DNA of 64,000 nt from RYN-230 sp963717125 (lineage in GTDB: Bacteria > Actinomycetota > Actinomycetes > Streptosporangiales > Streptosporangiaceae), in assembly GCA_963717125.1 (NCBI GenBank), contig CAVQVG010000005.1, forward strand, positions 1 through 64,000, in the 5' to 3' direction. The first letter of the stretch is position 1. Every line of letters starts with the position of its first letter. Under the pieces are notes generated by a model. That model searched no databases. It was not told the DNA's origin and saw nothing but the letters and a program-made list of their open reading frames with translations. The translations under genes were made by a program, and so were the position numbers. Below, one piece after another: positions 45,603-54,623 of the stretch.

Positions 45603-47601
45603 CCCCGGCCACCGCCAGCTGGCGGTGGCCGGCGGTGCGGAACGCGGTCCACCAGTGTGGTTCCTTGACCACCACGGTGAGCAGGGTCTCCAGCGCGAAA
45701 TACGTCACGATCAGGCGGAACAGGATGTAGCTGGGCAGCGAGATGACCCGGGCCGGGCCGCCGAGGATGGACACCACGACCGCCATCACCAGCAGCTGGG
45801 CGCCCAGCGCGATGGCGCCCGCGGCGGCGACCTCGTGCAGCGGGAAGAAGGAGTCGTCCAGCAGGATCAGGCCGAGCACGGCCACCGCGAACGGGATCAG
45901 CATCAGCTTGCGGAACATGACGAAACAGGCCCACGGCATGATCCAGATGCCGCGCAGCCCGTCCAGGCCGAAGATGGCATCGCGGTTCCGGCTGATGCTG
46001 TTGAACAGGCCGAACGACCAGCGCATCCGCTGCTCGCGCAGCTCGCGGAAGTTCTGCGGCTGCTCGCTGTACACCTTGATGGCCGGGTCCGAGATGATCT
46101 GGTAGCCGAGCCGGCCCACCCGCATCGTGATGTCGGCGTCCTCGCCGAGCATGCCCTCGGCGATGCCGCCGAGCTGGACGAGCAGGTCCCGCCGGTAGGC
46201 CACGGTCGCGCCGGGCAGCACCGGGATGGCATCCACGGCCCCCTGGGCGGTGCGCTTGAAGGCCGCGCCGTAGTACACCTCGACCGCCCTCATCCGCTCG
46301 ATCCAGATGGTGAGCTTGTGCGGGAGCGGGACCGAGCCCACGCCGCCGACCCGGGGGTCCTCGAAGTACGGGGCCATGAGCCGCAAAATCGGCCGGGATA
46401 CGAACGTGTCCGCGTCCACCCGTACCACGATGTCCTCGGTGGCCGCGAACAATGCCGTGTTGAGGGCATGCGCTTTGGCGTGTGTTTTGTACTCGGTGGC
46501 CGAGGTGAGCAGGACGCCGCGGGCGTGCCGGCAGGCGTCCAGTGCGGCGCCTGCCTCGCCGTACGTATTGTCGGTCGAGCCGTTCTCGATCACGTATATG
46601 GTCGCCCCGCCCGGCCATTCCCCGGCGGCCGCGTCCATGGCCCGGACGCAAGGGCCGATGCGGCCCTCCTCGTTGTGCGCCGGGACGATGAAGCCGAAGG
46701 TCAGCACGGTGGCCGTGGGCACGTCCGGGCCCGGGACGGGCGCCCCGCGGCTGGCTTCCCCGATCGGCGGCTCCCCGCCCAGTCGCGTACCTGGCCGGGC
46801 GCCTGCCGGCTCCAGGGCCTCCAGAGAGTGGCGGCGCGCCCGCTCGATGACATATCCGCAGAGGCACAGGTACGCGGGGAGCAGGGCGAAGAACAGGACC
46901 ACGACGGACAGCACCCCGCCGAGCAGGGGAATACGCGAGAGCCAATGCAGCCGGTTCGATTCATAATGGAAGAGGGCCCAAATGGTGACAACCGTCGCGG
47001 CCAGGCAGCCCAGGAGCACCACGGCGTAGTAGCGCGGGCGCTTCAGCACGGCCTGCACGCGCACCTTGGCCGGCAGCCTGACGTCGGAGAAGACGGCCAC
47101 GGCGGCGGCGATGATGCCGACGACACCGTCCAGGATGTTCCCCCGGGTGCTGAACGGGCCGGGACCGCCGTACCGGGTCAGCCGGGCCAGCAGGATGTCG
47201 AGCAGCACCATCAGCGGCAGGTAGCAGAGCAGCTCCCGGCCGGCCAGCCGGGCCCGCGCGGGCACCGACCCGGCGGAGAACGCGGCGAACAGGATCAGCA
47301 CCGCCACGGTGAGCGGGCGGACCGCGATCGAGGCCTGCTTGGCCAGCTCGAAGGAGTGAATCCCGGCCAGGTTGCTGACGAAGCGCCCGTAGCGGAAGGT
47401 GATCCGGGGCAGGACGGACTGGATGCCCAGCGCCGCCCCGGCGAAGCAGAGCAGCATCACCGGGGTGAGCCAGAGCGGCCGCTGCACCCTGAGCCCGGGC
47501 GGCGCCGAGTAGGGATTGATAGCGCCATGGGCCGGGCAGTGGCCTATTTCGGCCGCGGCCCGGCCCTTCCTGGGCCGTCCAGGGACCGGCAGTTTACTCA
47601 C
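45544..47601 (-). CDS. GT2 family membrane glycosyltransferase
   Basis: A 685-residue processive-type glycosyltransferase. About seven helices in the first 230 residues are followed by a GT2 catalytic domain (FIVPAHNEEGRIG, VRVDADTFVSRP, GEDADITMRVGR) and the QRMRW motif typical of cellulose/hyaluronan synthase-like enzymes, then four more helices. It should polymerise a sugar nucleotide and push the chain across the membrane. The GTG at 47601 has no clear ribosome site. It is divergent from the metallo-beta-lactamase/Rieske and sulfoquinovose synthase genes, which suggests a shared glycan pathway. Confidence 0.88.
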   Translation of the reverse strand: MSKLPVPGRPRKGRAAAEIGHCPAHGAINPYSAPPGLRVQRPLWLTPVMLLCFAGAALGIQSVLPRITFRYGRFVSNLAGIHSFELAKQASIAVRPLTVAVLILFAAFSAGSVPARARLAGRELLCYLPLMVLLDILLARLTRYGGPGPFSTRGNILDGVVGIIAAAVAVFSDVRLPAKVRVQAVLKRPRYYAVVLLGCLAATVVTIWALFHYESNRLHWLSRIPLLGGVLSVVVLFFALLPAYLCLCGYVIERARRHSLEALEPAGARPGTRLGGEPPIGEASRGAPVPGPDVPTATVLTFGFIVPAHNEEGRIGPCVRAMDAAAGEWPGGATIYVIENGSTDNTYGEAGAALDACRHARGVLLTSATEYKTHAKAHALNTALFAATEDIVVRVDADTFVSRPILRLMAPYFEDPRVGGVGSVPLPHKLTIWIERMRAVEVYYGAAFKRTAQGAVDAIPVLPGATVAYRRDLLVQLGGIAEGMLGEDADITMRVGRLGYQIISDPAIKVYSEQPQNFRELREQRMRWSFGLFNSISRNRDAIFGLDGLRGIWIMPWACFVMFRKLMLIPFAVAVLGLILLDDSFFPLHEVAAAGAIALGAQLLVMAVVVSILGGPARVISLPSYILFRLIVTYFALETLLTVVVKEPHWWTAFRTAGHRQLAVAGASSPPASRPSQSSGPPEPR

Positions 47602-48068
47602 GGATCAGCACTGTAATACGGCACTTGCAGTTCTGCCACTGGTGGCCACTGGTATTCACGCGGTTCAGGATGGTAACTTTGCCTGGTCATTACCAATTGG
47701 CCTAGCCCTGTCGGCAAAGGATGGATTACCCCGTCTGGTTACTCCCCAATATGGCCTAGCACGGTGCCGTAAAGTTGATTACGCCACGGCGGATATGACG
47801 GTTTCAGAAACAAGTTTTCGCACGTAGATGGCGGGGACGCGGCCTTCGTATTTATCGAACATAAATTTCAAACTAGACCACAGCCATGGATCGCGGTAGT
47901 ATCCGTGACGGTGCAGCCAATAGGCGGAACGGCACTCCGCTAACCGATCACGGCAAGGGACTACATGAGATCTTGATCCAGGGCATGCCAATGCCCTCGG
48001 TGCAGGCTGCTCAGTTTCGCAGGGCCCCGTTAGATTTCTTCACCGTAACGCAATTCCTCGGGGGATGG
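47602..48068. other. AT-richer intergenic region between divergent genes
   Basis: About 470 bp between the start of the glycosyltransferase and the start of the metallo-beta-lactamase/Rieske gene. Base composition is visibly less GC-rich than anywhere else in the window, with AT-rich patches near 47650-47760 and 47800-47880. It must hold the divergent promoters. The only reading frame with protein-like content is a short minus-strand one at 47779-47991. Confidence 0.6.
47779..47991 (-). other. Possible gene remnant or small ORF
   Basis: A 70-codon minus-strand frame ends in a protein-like sequence (HRHGYYRDPWLWSSLKFMFD, then EGRVPAIYVRKLVSE) with codon use unlike the neighbours. The first 25 residues look random and there is no ribosome site. 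It may be the tail of a degraded glycan-related gene or chance. I cannot name a family. Confidence 0.3.
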
Positions 48069-49628
48069 ATGCGCATTACCTTCCTCGGCCATGCCGGTTT
48101 CCTGGTCGAGACGCAGTCCGCCATCCTGATCGCCGACCCGTGGCTGTCGCCATCCGGTGCATTCGACTCTTCCTGGTTCCAGTTCCCGTGTAATCACCAG
48201 CTGGCCGCGCTGGTGCAGGAGAAGCTGGCCGACGGCACCAAGTCGCGCTACCTGTACGTCAGCCACGAGCACAAAGACCATTTCGACAAGTCGTTCCTGG
48301 ACAGCATCCAGTGCCGGGACTTCACCGTGATCCTGCCGCACTTCCAGCGGAAGATGCTGGCCGAGATCATGGCCGGCTACCAGTGCCGGGACCTGGTGCT
48401 GGCGGACGACCAGGCGGAGATCCCGATCAGCGGCGGCACCGTCAAGCTCTACCTGGACGACTCCGAGCTCAACCGCGATTCGGCCATCCTGATCAAGGCC
48501 GACGGGCAGGCCTTCCTCAACCTGAACGACTGCCGGATCACCGACGCGCTGCCGGTGATCCGGCGGGCGGAAGGCGCCATCGACGTGCTGGCCATGCAGT
48601 TCTCCGGGGCCAACTGGCACCCGGTGTGCTACGACTACCCGCCCGAGCGGTACGCGGCCATATCCACGAAGAAGGTGATGGCGAAGTTCAATTCGGTGGC
48701 GCAGGCGGTCAAGACGATAGCGCCCACGTACTACCTGCCCTCGGCGGGCCCGCCGTGCTTCCTCGACCCGATGCTGCTGGACATCAACTTCCAGCCGGTC
48801 AACATCTTCCCGCCGGCCTGGGCGCTGACCCGGTACCTGGACCGGCGGTTCCCGGCCGCGGCCACGGCGTGGCCGGAGCTGATGCCCGGCGACTCGCTGG
48901 ACGTCGCCGCCGGCGCGGTGCGGACAGACGGGGCCGAGCGGGTTGACGAAGCCGGCTTCCGCGGCTACGTCGCCAGCTACGCGGCCGAATACGCCGGGTT
49001 CTTCCGGGCCCGGCAGCAGCTGCACGGCCGCTGGGATCCCGGTGACCTGCTCCGGCGGCTCGGCGAGGAGCTGCGCGGCAAGCTGGCGGCGCTGGACCTG
49101 CATGACCGGATCCTGACCGACCTGTACTTCGGCTTCACCGATGCGCCAGGGGCGATGCTCCGGGTGAACTTCCCGGACCGGGACGTGAGCGCGTGTGCCC
49201 AGGTCAGCGCCAGGAGCTTCTACCGGATCCAGGCGCCGTCCTGGGAGGTCGCCCGGGTGCTGGACGGCCGCATCTCCTGGGAGGACTTCGCGCACACGTT
49301 CCGCATGCGGCTGTCCCGGGCGCCTGATCTGTACCAGACCGCCATCAGCGCGTTCCTGCGGCTGGACGCGGAGGATCTGAACCGGTTCTGCGCCAAGATC
49401 CTCAGCATCGAGAGCCGGCAGGAGCGGATCGTCAAGGAAGCGAACGGGAGCCGCTACGTCGTCGATCGCTACTGCCCCCACCAGGGCGGTGACCTTCTGT
49501 ACGGGTGGGTCGAAGAGGACCGCTACCTGACCTGCCCGCGCCATGGCTGGAGATTCGACCTCGAGAACGAAGGAACCTGCCCGGACAACGTTGGCAGCGT
49601 TCATGCCGCCTGCCTGGAAGAGGACTAG
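48069..49628 (+). CDS. Metallo-beta-lactamase/Rieske fusion protein
   Basis: A 519-residue two-domain protein. The N-terminal half is an UlaG-like metallo-beta-lactamase fold (MRITFLGHAGFLVETQ; metal site His66-x-His68-x-Asp70-His71 in SHEHKDH). The C-terminal 80 residues are a Rieske [2Fe-2S] domain with Cys469-x-His471 and Cys489-x2-His492 (YCPHQGG, CPRHGW). The same two folds in the opposite order occur in CMP-sialic acid hydroxylase (CMAH), so a sugar or lipid oxidation is plausible. The ATG at 48069 follows GGGGGA; a longer frame from 47886 lacks family sequence. The sulfoquinovose synthase gene follows 91 bp later. Confidence 0.85.
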   Translation: MRITFLGHAGFLVETQSAILIADPWLSPSGAFDSSWFQFPCNHQLAALVQEKLADGTKSRYLYVSHEHKDHFDKSFLDSIQCRDFTVILPHFQRKMLAEIMAGYQCRDLVLADDQAEIPISGGTVKLYLDDSELNRDSAILIKADGQAFLNLNDCRITDALPVIRRAEGAIDVLAMQFSGANWHPVCYDYPPERYAAISTKKVMAKFNSVAQAVKTIAPTYYLPSAGPPCFLDPMLLDINFQPVNIFPPAWALTRYLDRRFPAAATAWPELMPGDSLDVAAGAVRTDGAERVDEAGFRGYVASYAAEYAGFFRARQQLHGRWDPGDLLRRLGEELRGKLAALDLHDRILTDLYFGFTDAPGAMLRVNFPDRDVSACAQVSARSFYRIQAPSWEVARVLDGRISWEDFAHTFRMRLSRAPDLYQTAISAFLRLDAEDLNRFCAKILSIESRQERIVKEANGSRYVVDRYCPHQGGDLLYGWVEEDRYLTCPRHGWRFDLENEGTCPDNVGSVHAACLEED

Positions 49629-49719
49629 GCAGACCGGGGCACGGCAGCAGACCGACGGACTGACAACTACCCCGCACGGGCTTAACAACGGGATAAGTAC
49701 AGACAGGGGATGGCCGATC

Positions 49720-50991
49720 ATGCGAGTTCTGATCCTTGGGGGCGACGGATATCTGGGCTGGCCGACGGCCATGCACTTCTCCATGCGCGGGGACGAGGTC
49801 CACGTCGTTGACAACTACCTGCGGCGCAAGATGCACGCCGAGGCGGGCACCTATTCACTGACCCCGATCGCGCCGAACCTGGCCGACCGGGTGAACACCT
49901 GGCGCGAGCTGACCGGCCGTACCATCCTGGCTACCGAGGGCGACCTGGCTGACTGGTCCGTGGTGGAGCGGGTGTTCCGGGACTGGACCCCGGAGGCCAT
50001 CATTCACTACGGCGAGATTCCCTCGGCGCCGTACTCCATGATGGACCGGCACCGCGCCGCGCTCACCCAGTACAACAACGTGATCAACACGCTGAACGTG
50101 CTGTGGGCCATGCACGACTTCGCGCCCGAAGCCCACCTGGTCAAGCTGGGCACGATGGGGGAGTACGGCACGCCGAACATCGACATCGAGGAAGGCTGGA
50201 TCGACATCCAGCACGGCGGGCGGACCGACCGGATGCTCTACCCGAAGATGCCGGCCTCGCTGTACCACTGCTCCAAGGTGCACGACTCGACCAACATCGA
50301 GTTCTGCTGCCGGGCCTGGGGACTGCGGGCCACCGACCTGAACCAGGGCGTGGTGTACGGCATCGAGACCGAGCAGACCCGGATCGATCCGCGCCTGGTC
50401 ACCCGGTTCGACTACGACGACGTGCACGGCACCGTGCTGAACCGCTTCTGCGTGCAGGCGGTGGCCGGCCACCCGCTCACCACCTACGGCAAGGGCAACC
50501 AGACGCGCGGGTTCCTGAACATCGTGGACACGCTGAACTGCGTCGAGCTGGCCTGCCGCACCCCGGCCGCGGCCGGTGAGTTCCGGGTCTTCAACCAGTT
50601 CACCGAGCAGTTCTCAGTCAACGAGCTGGCCGAGCTGGTCCGGGTGGCCTGCGTGGAGTACGGGCTCAAGCCCGCCGAGATCTGCCACGTGCAGAACCCG
50701 CGGGTGGAGAAAGAAGATCACTATTACAACGCCAAGCACACGAAGCTCATCGACCTGGGGCTGAAGCCGCACCTGCTGTCCGAAACGCTGGTTGGGCACG
50801 TGTTCGAAGTGATCGAGCGGCACCGGCACCGGCTGATCCAAGATCACATCCTGCCGCGCACCACATGGCGCGGCGGCTACCAGGCGGCCGAGCCGGCCGG
50901 GCCGGACGGGGCGGCGCCACCGGACGGGGCGGCCCGGGCCGCGGCGGTGCGGGCCGCCGCGGCGGCTCAGGCGGCTGGGGTCGGCCGCTAG
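49720..50991 (+). CDS. sqdB: UDP-sulfoquinovose synthase
   Basis: A 423-residue NAD-dependent extended short-chain dehydrogenase matching plant SQD1 and bacterial SqdB along its length. It converts UDP-glucose and sulfite to UDP-sulfoquinovose. Motifs are ILGGDGYLGWPTA (NAD site), KLGTMGEYGTPNIDIEEG, YHCSKVHDSTNIEFC (catalytic Tyr-x3-Lys), DLNQGVVYG, and FNQFTEQFSVNELAEL with HYYNAKHTKL. A 60-residue alanine-rich C-terminal tail is unusual. The ATG at 49720 follows AGGGGA. It points to sulfolipid or sulfoquinovose-glycan synthesis with the neighbouring genes. Confidence 0.9.
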   Translation: MRVLILGGDGYLGWPTAMHFSMRGDEVHVVDNYLRRKMHAEAGTYSLTPIAPNLADRVNTWRELTGRTILATEGDLADWSVVERVFRDWTPEAIIHYGEIPSAPYSMMDRHRAALTQYNNVINTLNVLWAMHDFAPEAHLVKLGTMGEYGTPNIDIEEGWIDIQHGGRTDRMLYPKMPASLYHCSKVHDSTNIEFCCRAWGLRATDLNQGVVYGIETEQTRIDPRLVTRFDYDDVHGTVLNRFCVQAVAGHPLTTYGKGNQTRGFLNIVDTLNCVELACRTPAAAGEFRVFNQFTEQFSVNELAELVRVACVEYGLKPAEICHVQNPRVEKEDHYYNAKHTKLIDLGLKPHLLSETLVGHVFEVIERHRHRLIQDHILPRTTWRGGYQAAEPAGPDGAAPPDGAARAAAVRAAAAAQAAGVGR

Positions 50992-51003
50992 CGGAAAGCA
51001 CAC

Positions 51004-52170
51004 GTGATGGCCAAGCGGGCTGGCAGCACGTTCGGCAGGCTGCTCCTCAACTGGGGCGTCCTGGTCGCGGTGGTCGCCACGCTGCTGCTCGCCCGCCAGC
51101 ACGCCAACGCGGTGAACCAGGCGCCGCTCCCGCCGCCCCGGGTGCATCTGTCCACCGCGACGACGCAGGAGTGGGCGCACTTCCCGTCCTACACAGGCAG
51201 TGTGCCCGTGATCGTGTACCACGGCATCAATGACTCCGGCAAGAACTATGCCACCACCCCGCAGCTGTTCGCGGAGCAGATGATGGCCCTCAAGACGGCC
51301 GGGTTCCACGCCATCTCGATGGCCCAGTACGCCGCCTGGGTGCACGGTGACCGGCGCGACCTACCGTCCAAGCCGATCCTGCTCACGTTCGACGACGGGC
51401 GCCGGGACGCCTACCGGGCGGCCAACAACCTGCTCGCGCGCTACGCCTTTCACGGCACCATGTTCACGTTCGGCTCGTGGCCGCTGGCCAACCCAGGTTT
51501 CAGCCTGACCTGGAACGAACTGCAGCGCATGCAGCGCAGTTCGATCTGGTCGGTGCAGGAGCACGGTGGCCGCGGCCATGAATACGTGCCGATCAACGCG
51601 GCCGGAAAGAAGGGCGCGGTCTATGCCGATCTGCGCTACGTCCGGAAGCCGGACGGCGGCCAGCTGGAGACGTTCACCGAGTTCGTGAAGCGGTTCACCA
51701 CCGACGTGACGTGGGGGGAGAAGCAGTTCGCCGGGCACCTCCCGGGCTACCGGCCGCTGGCGTTCGCGCTGCCCTACGGGGACTTCGGCCAGGAGCAGAC
51801 GAACGACCCGCGGATCCCGGCCTACACCCTGCCCTGGCTGGACCGGCACTTCTCGGTCGTGTTCGGTGGTGACTACCTCGACCGGGTCCCGGGCCACCGC
51901 TACCAGGTCCCGGGGCGCTTCTCGCCCAGACTCTCCTATCGGATGACCATGCAGCAGACGATGCAACTGCCCGCGCTGTACTGCCGGCTCAGGGACTGGG
52001 TGACGCACGTGCCGGTATGGAAGGAATACCAGTGCATGCACCTCGGCCTGGGGGACTGGGGCCCGAACATCGGCCAGGGCCGCGGCCTGTACCACTGGCA
52101 CCCGCCGGAGATGAAACCGCCCAAGGGCGCGCGCGGGCCCCGGCACGGCGCCCCGCCACGCAGCGACTAG
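51004..52170 (+). CDS. Polysaccharide deacetylase family protein
   Basis: A 388-residue CE4/NodB-like deacetylase anchored by one N-terminal helix (LLLNWGVLVAVVATLLLARQ). The deacetylase core has VPVIVYHGIND, LTFDDGRRDAY (catalytic/metal aspartates) and EHGGRGHEY (metal histidines). It should act outside the membrane on an N-acetylated glycan. The start is the GTG at 51004 or ATG at 51007. It follows sqdB by 12 bp, so it is in the same operon and likely modifies the polymer made by the glycosyltransferase. Confidence 0.85.
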   Translation: MMAKRAGSTFGRLLLNWGVLVAVVATLLLARQHANAVNQAPLPPPRVHLSTATTQEWAHFPSYTGSVPVIVYHGINDSGKNYATTPQLFAEQMMALKTAGFHAISMAQYAAWVHGDRRDLPSKPILLTFDDGRRDAYRAANNLLARYAFHGTMFTFGSWPLANPGFSLTWNELQRMQRSSIWSVQEHGGRGHEYVPINAAGKKGAVYADLRYVRKPDGGQLETFTEFVKRFTTDVTWGEKQFAGHLPGYRPLAFALPYGDFGQEQTNDPRIPAYTLPWLDRHFSVVFGGDYLDRVPGHRYQVPGRFSPRLSYRMTMQQTMQLPALYCRLRDWVTHVPVWKEYQCMHLGLGDWGPNIGQGRGLYHWHPPEMKPPKGARGPRHGAPPRSD

Positions 52171-52221
52171 CCCAGCATGCGTGGGCTACGCTCGGACCTG
52201 GGAGGCAATGCGGGCGTAGAC

Positions 52222-53115
52222 ATGGGGTGTGGACGGGCGGCGCGCCCTTATCTCGGCACAGCTGGGCTCGTCGCGGCGCTGCTGGTGCTGCTCGGCTGCC
52301 AGGCGCAGAGCTGGCAGCCGGTCCCACGGGGCACCGGGCCGCCCGCGCCGATCATCGTGCTGAAATCGTCCATCCTGCACTCGGTGCTGGCCGAGCACGG
52401 GGAACTGGCCGACACGTTCGCAGGCCGGATGACCTACCTGGCCGTCCCGGCGACCGGGCCGACAGCCGTCCCGGCCGCCGGGTCGGCCCAGGCCCCGGCG
52501 CTGGGCGGCACGGTGCAGAACACGTACATCTACAAGAGCTACGCCGCCTTCGCCACGGACCTGGCCGCGGGCCGGCTGCCCAGCACGGTGCACGCGGTGC
52601 TGTACGACATCGAGAAGTGGCCGGCCACCCCGCTCGACGAGCAGCAGCAGCCGCGGGTCTACATGCGCCGGTTCAGCGCGCTGGCCCGGGCGCACGGGCT
52701 GCTGCCCATCCTGGCCCCGGCCCGCGACCTGACCCTGGTGTCCGGGGGCGCGTGCGTCAAGCGGGGCGGGGAGAACCTGTCCGAGGCGTACATCCGGTGC
52801 GGCCTCGCCACCGCCGACGCGGGCGCCGCCGCGCTGGTGGTGCAGTCGCAGGCCGAGGAGTTCAACGTGGCCGCGTTCCGCCGGTTCCTGTCCGTGGTGG
52901 CGCGGCAGGCCCGGGCCGGAAACCCGCAGATAGCCGTGCTCGCGCAGCTGGCCACCGCCCCGCTCGGCCAGCCGGCCTCGGTCCCGCAGCTGGTGGCGGC
53001 GGCACGCAGCGTGCACGAGCTGGTCCAGGGGTTCAGCCTGACCGCGCGGCAGACCGACCTGGAAACGACCGCAGGCCTGCTCTGGGCGTTCGGCCGGCTG
53101 GGCAAGGGCGGCTAG
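52222..53115 (+). CDS. Lipoprotein of glycan cluster, unknown
   Basis: A 297-residue lipoprotein. The signal LVAALLVLLGC ends in a lipobox cysteine. The mature part has APIIVLKSSILHSVLAEHG, a conserved AVLYDIEKWPATPLDEQQQP and an alternating strand/helix pattern to SVHELVQGFSLTARQTDLET. The DIEKW region is like the active-site strand of TIM-barrel glycoside hydrolases, but no catalytic pair is certain. The ATG at 52222 gives a normal signal peptide; an ATG at 52177 would add 15 residues. It is the last gene of the glycan operon. Confidence 0.65.
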   Translation: MGCGRAARPYLGTAGLVAALLVLLGCQAQSWQPVPRGTGPPAPIIVLKSSILHSVLAEHGELADTFAGRMTYLAVPATGPTAVPAAGSAQAPALGGTVQNTYIYKSYAAFATDLAAGRLPSTVHAVLYDIEKWPATPLDEQQQPRVYMRRFSALARAHGLLPILAPARDLTLVSGGACVKRGGENLSEAYIRCGLATADAGAAALVVQSQAEEFNVAAFRRFLSVVARQARAGNPQIAVLAQLATAPLGQPASVPQLVAAARSVHELVQGFSLTARQTDLETTAGLLWAFGRLGKGG

Positions 53116-53196
53116 GTCCCGGGGGCACGGTAGATTCCGGGCCGGGTAAGGTCCCCGGGGTGCGTTAGGTCCCGGGTGCGTTAGATCCGCGGCGCG

Positions 53197-54558
53197 TCAG
53201 ACCCCGGCGGGCAGCCGGCGCAGCGCGTCCTGCAGCGCCGCCGCGGGCAGGTCGAAGTCGGTGACCCGGCCCGCCTGGTAGCTCTCGTAAGCGGACAGGT
53301 CGAGCAGGCCGTGGCCGCACAGCGCGGTCAGGATGACCTTCTCCTCACCGGTCTCCTTGCAGCGCAGCGCCTCCTCGATGCAGGAGGCCAGGGCGTGCGT
53401 GGGCTCCGGCGCGGGCAGGATGCCCTCGGTCCGGGCGAACCGCAGGCCGGCCGCGAAGCACTCGGACTGCGGCTTGGCCACCGCCTCGAACAGGCCCAGC
53501 TCGTACATGTGCGACAACAGCGGCGACATGCCGTGGTAGCGCAGGCCGCCGGCATGGATCGGGTCCGGCACGAAATCGTGGCCCAGCGTGTGCATCTTGA
53601 GCAGCGGGGTGAACCCGGCCGTGTCGCCGAAGTCGTAGGCGTAGACGCCGCGGGTGAAGGACGGGCAGGCGGCCGGCTCGACGGCGCGCAGCACCGGGTC
53701 CATCCGGCCGGCCAGCTTCTCCCGCAGGAACGGGAAGACCAGGCCGGAGAAGTTGGACCCGCCGCCGGTGCAGCCGATGATCAGATCGGGCGTGTCACCG
53801 GCCTCCGCCATCTGCTTGAGCGCCTCTTCGCCGATGATCGTCTGGTGCAGCAGCACGTGGTTGAGCACGCTGCCCAGCGCGTAGCGGGCGCCCGGGTCCC
53901 CGGCGGCGACCTCCACCGCTTCGCTGATCGCGATGCCCAGGCTGCCCGGCGAGTCCGGGTCGGCCGCGAGCACCGCTTTGCCGGACGTGGTCACGTCGGA
54001 CGGGCTCGGGTGCACGGTGGCGCCGTACACCTCCATCAGCAGGCGGCGGTACGGCTTCTGGTCGTAGGACGCCCGGACCTGCCAGACCTCACATTGCAGG
54101 CCGAACGCGGCCGCCGCGAACGCGAGCGCGCTGCCCCACTGGCCGGCCCCGGTCTCCGTGGTCAGCCGGGCTACTCCCTCGGCCGCGTTGTAATAAGCCT
54201 GCGGCACCGCTGTGTTGGGCTTGTGTGACCCGGCCGGGCTGCCGCCTTCGTACTTGTAGTAGATCCGGGCCGGTGTGCCGAGGTCCTTCTCCAGCCGGCG
54301 CGCCCGCAGCAGCGGGGTGGGCCGCCACAGCCGGTAGACGTCGAGCACCTCATCGGGGATGGGGATGTAACTGTCGCCGGACACTTCCTGGGCGATCAGG
54401 GCGGCCGGGAACAGCGGGGCCAGATCGTCGGGCCCGACCGGCTCCCTGGTGCCCGGGTGCAGCGGCGGCGGCGGAGGCGACGGCAGATCCGGGATGATGT
54501 TGTACCACTCCCGGGGAAGCTCGGACTCTTGCAGTAGGTACTTCACCTGACGGTCCAC
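53197..54558 (-). CDS. trpB: TrpB2-type tryptophan synthase beta-like protein
   Basis: A 453-residue PLP enzyme of the TrpB2 branch, which can join indole and serine without a classic TrpA partner. Motifs are GRPTPLLRA-like RPTPLLRARRLEK, the PLP lysine in SPAGSHKPNTA, ETGAGQWGSALA, and the phosphate loop GCTGGGSNFSG. The GTG at 54558 has AGGGAGG seven bases upstream; an ATG at 54606 lacks a ribosome site. No other trp gene is near, so it may be a tryptophan salvage or side-activity gene. Confidence 0.9.
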   Translation of the reverse strand: MDRQVKYLLQESELPREWYNIIPDLPSPPPPPLHPGTREPVGPDDLAPLFPAALIAQEVSGDSYIPIPDEVLDVYRLWRPTPLLRARRLEKDLGTPARIYYKYEGGSPAGSHKPNTAVPQAYYNAAEGVARLTTETGAGQWGSALAFAAAAFGLQCEVWQVRASYDQKPYRRLLMEVYGATVHPSPSDVTTSGKAVLAADPDSPGSLGIAISEAVEVAAGDPGARYALGSVLNHVLLHQTIIGEEALKQMAEAGDTPDLIIGCTGGGSNFSGLVFPFLREKLAGRMDPVLRAVEPAACPSFTRGVYAYDFGDTAGFTPLLKMHTLGHDFVPDPIHAGGLRYHGMSPLLSHMYELGLFEAVAKPQSECFAAGLRFARTEGILPAPEPTHALASCIEEALRCKETGEEKVILTALCGHGLLDLSAYESYQAGRVTDFDLPAAALQDALRRLPAGV

Positions 54559-54623
54559 GACAGCCTCCCTGCTACGCCGGACGGCGCTGAGCCAGCGTAA
54601 CGGCATTATTCACTATGGGAGCG

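Noticed and set aside
47516..47827. 103-codon plus-strand frame across the AT-rich gap
   Set aside because: No ribosome site, no family-like residues, and it overlaps the glycosyltransferase start.
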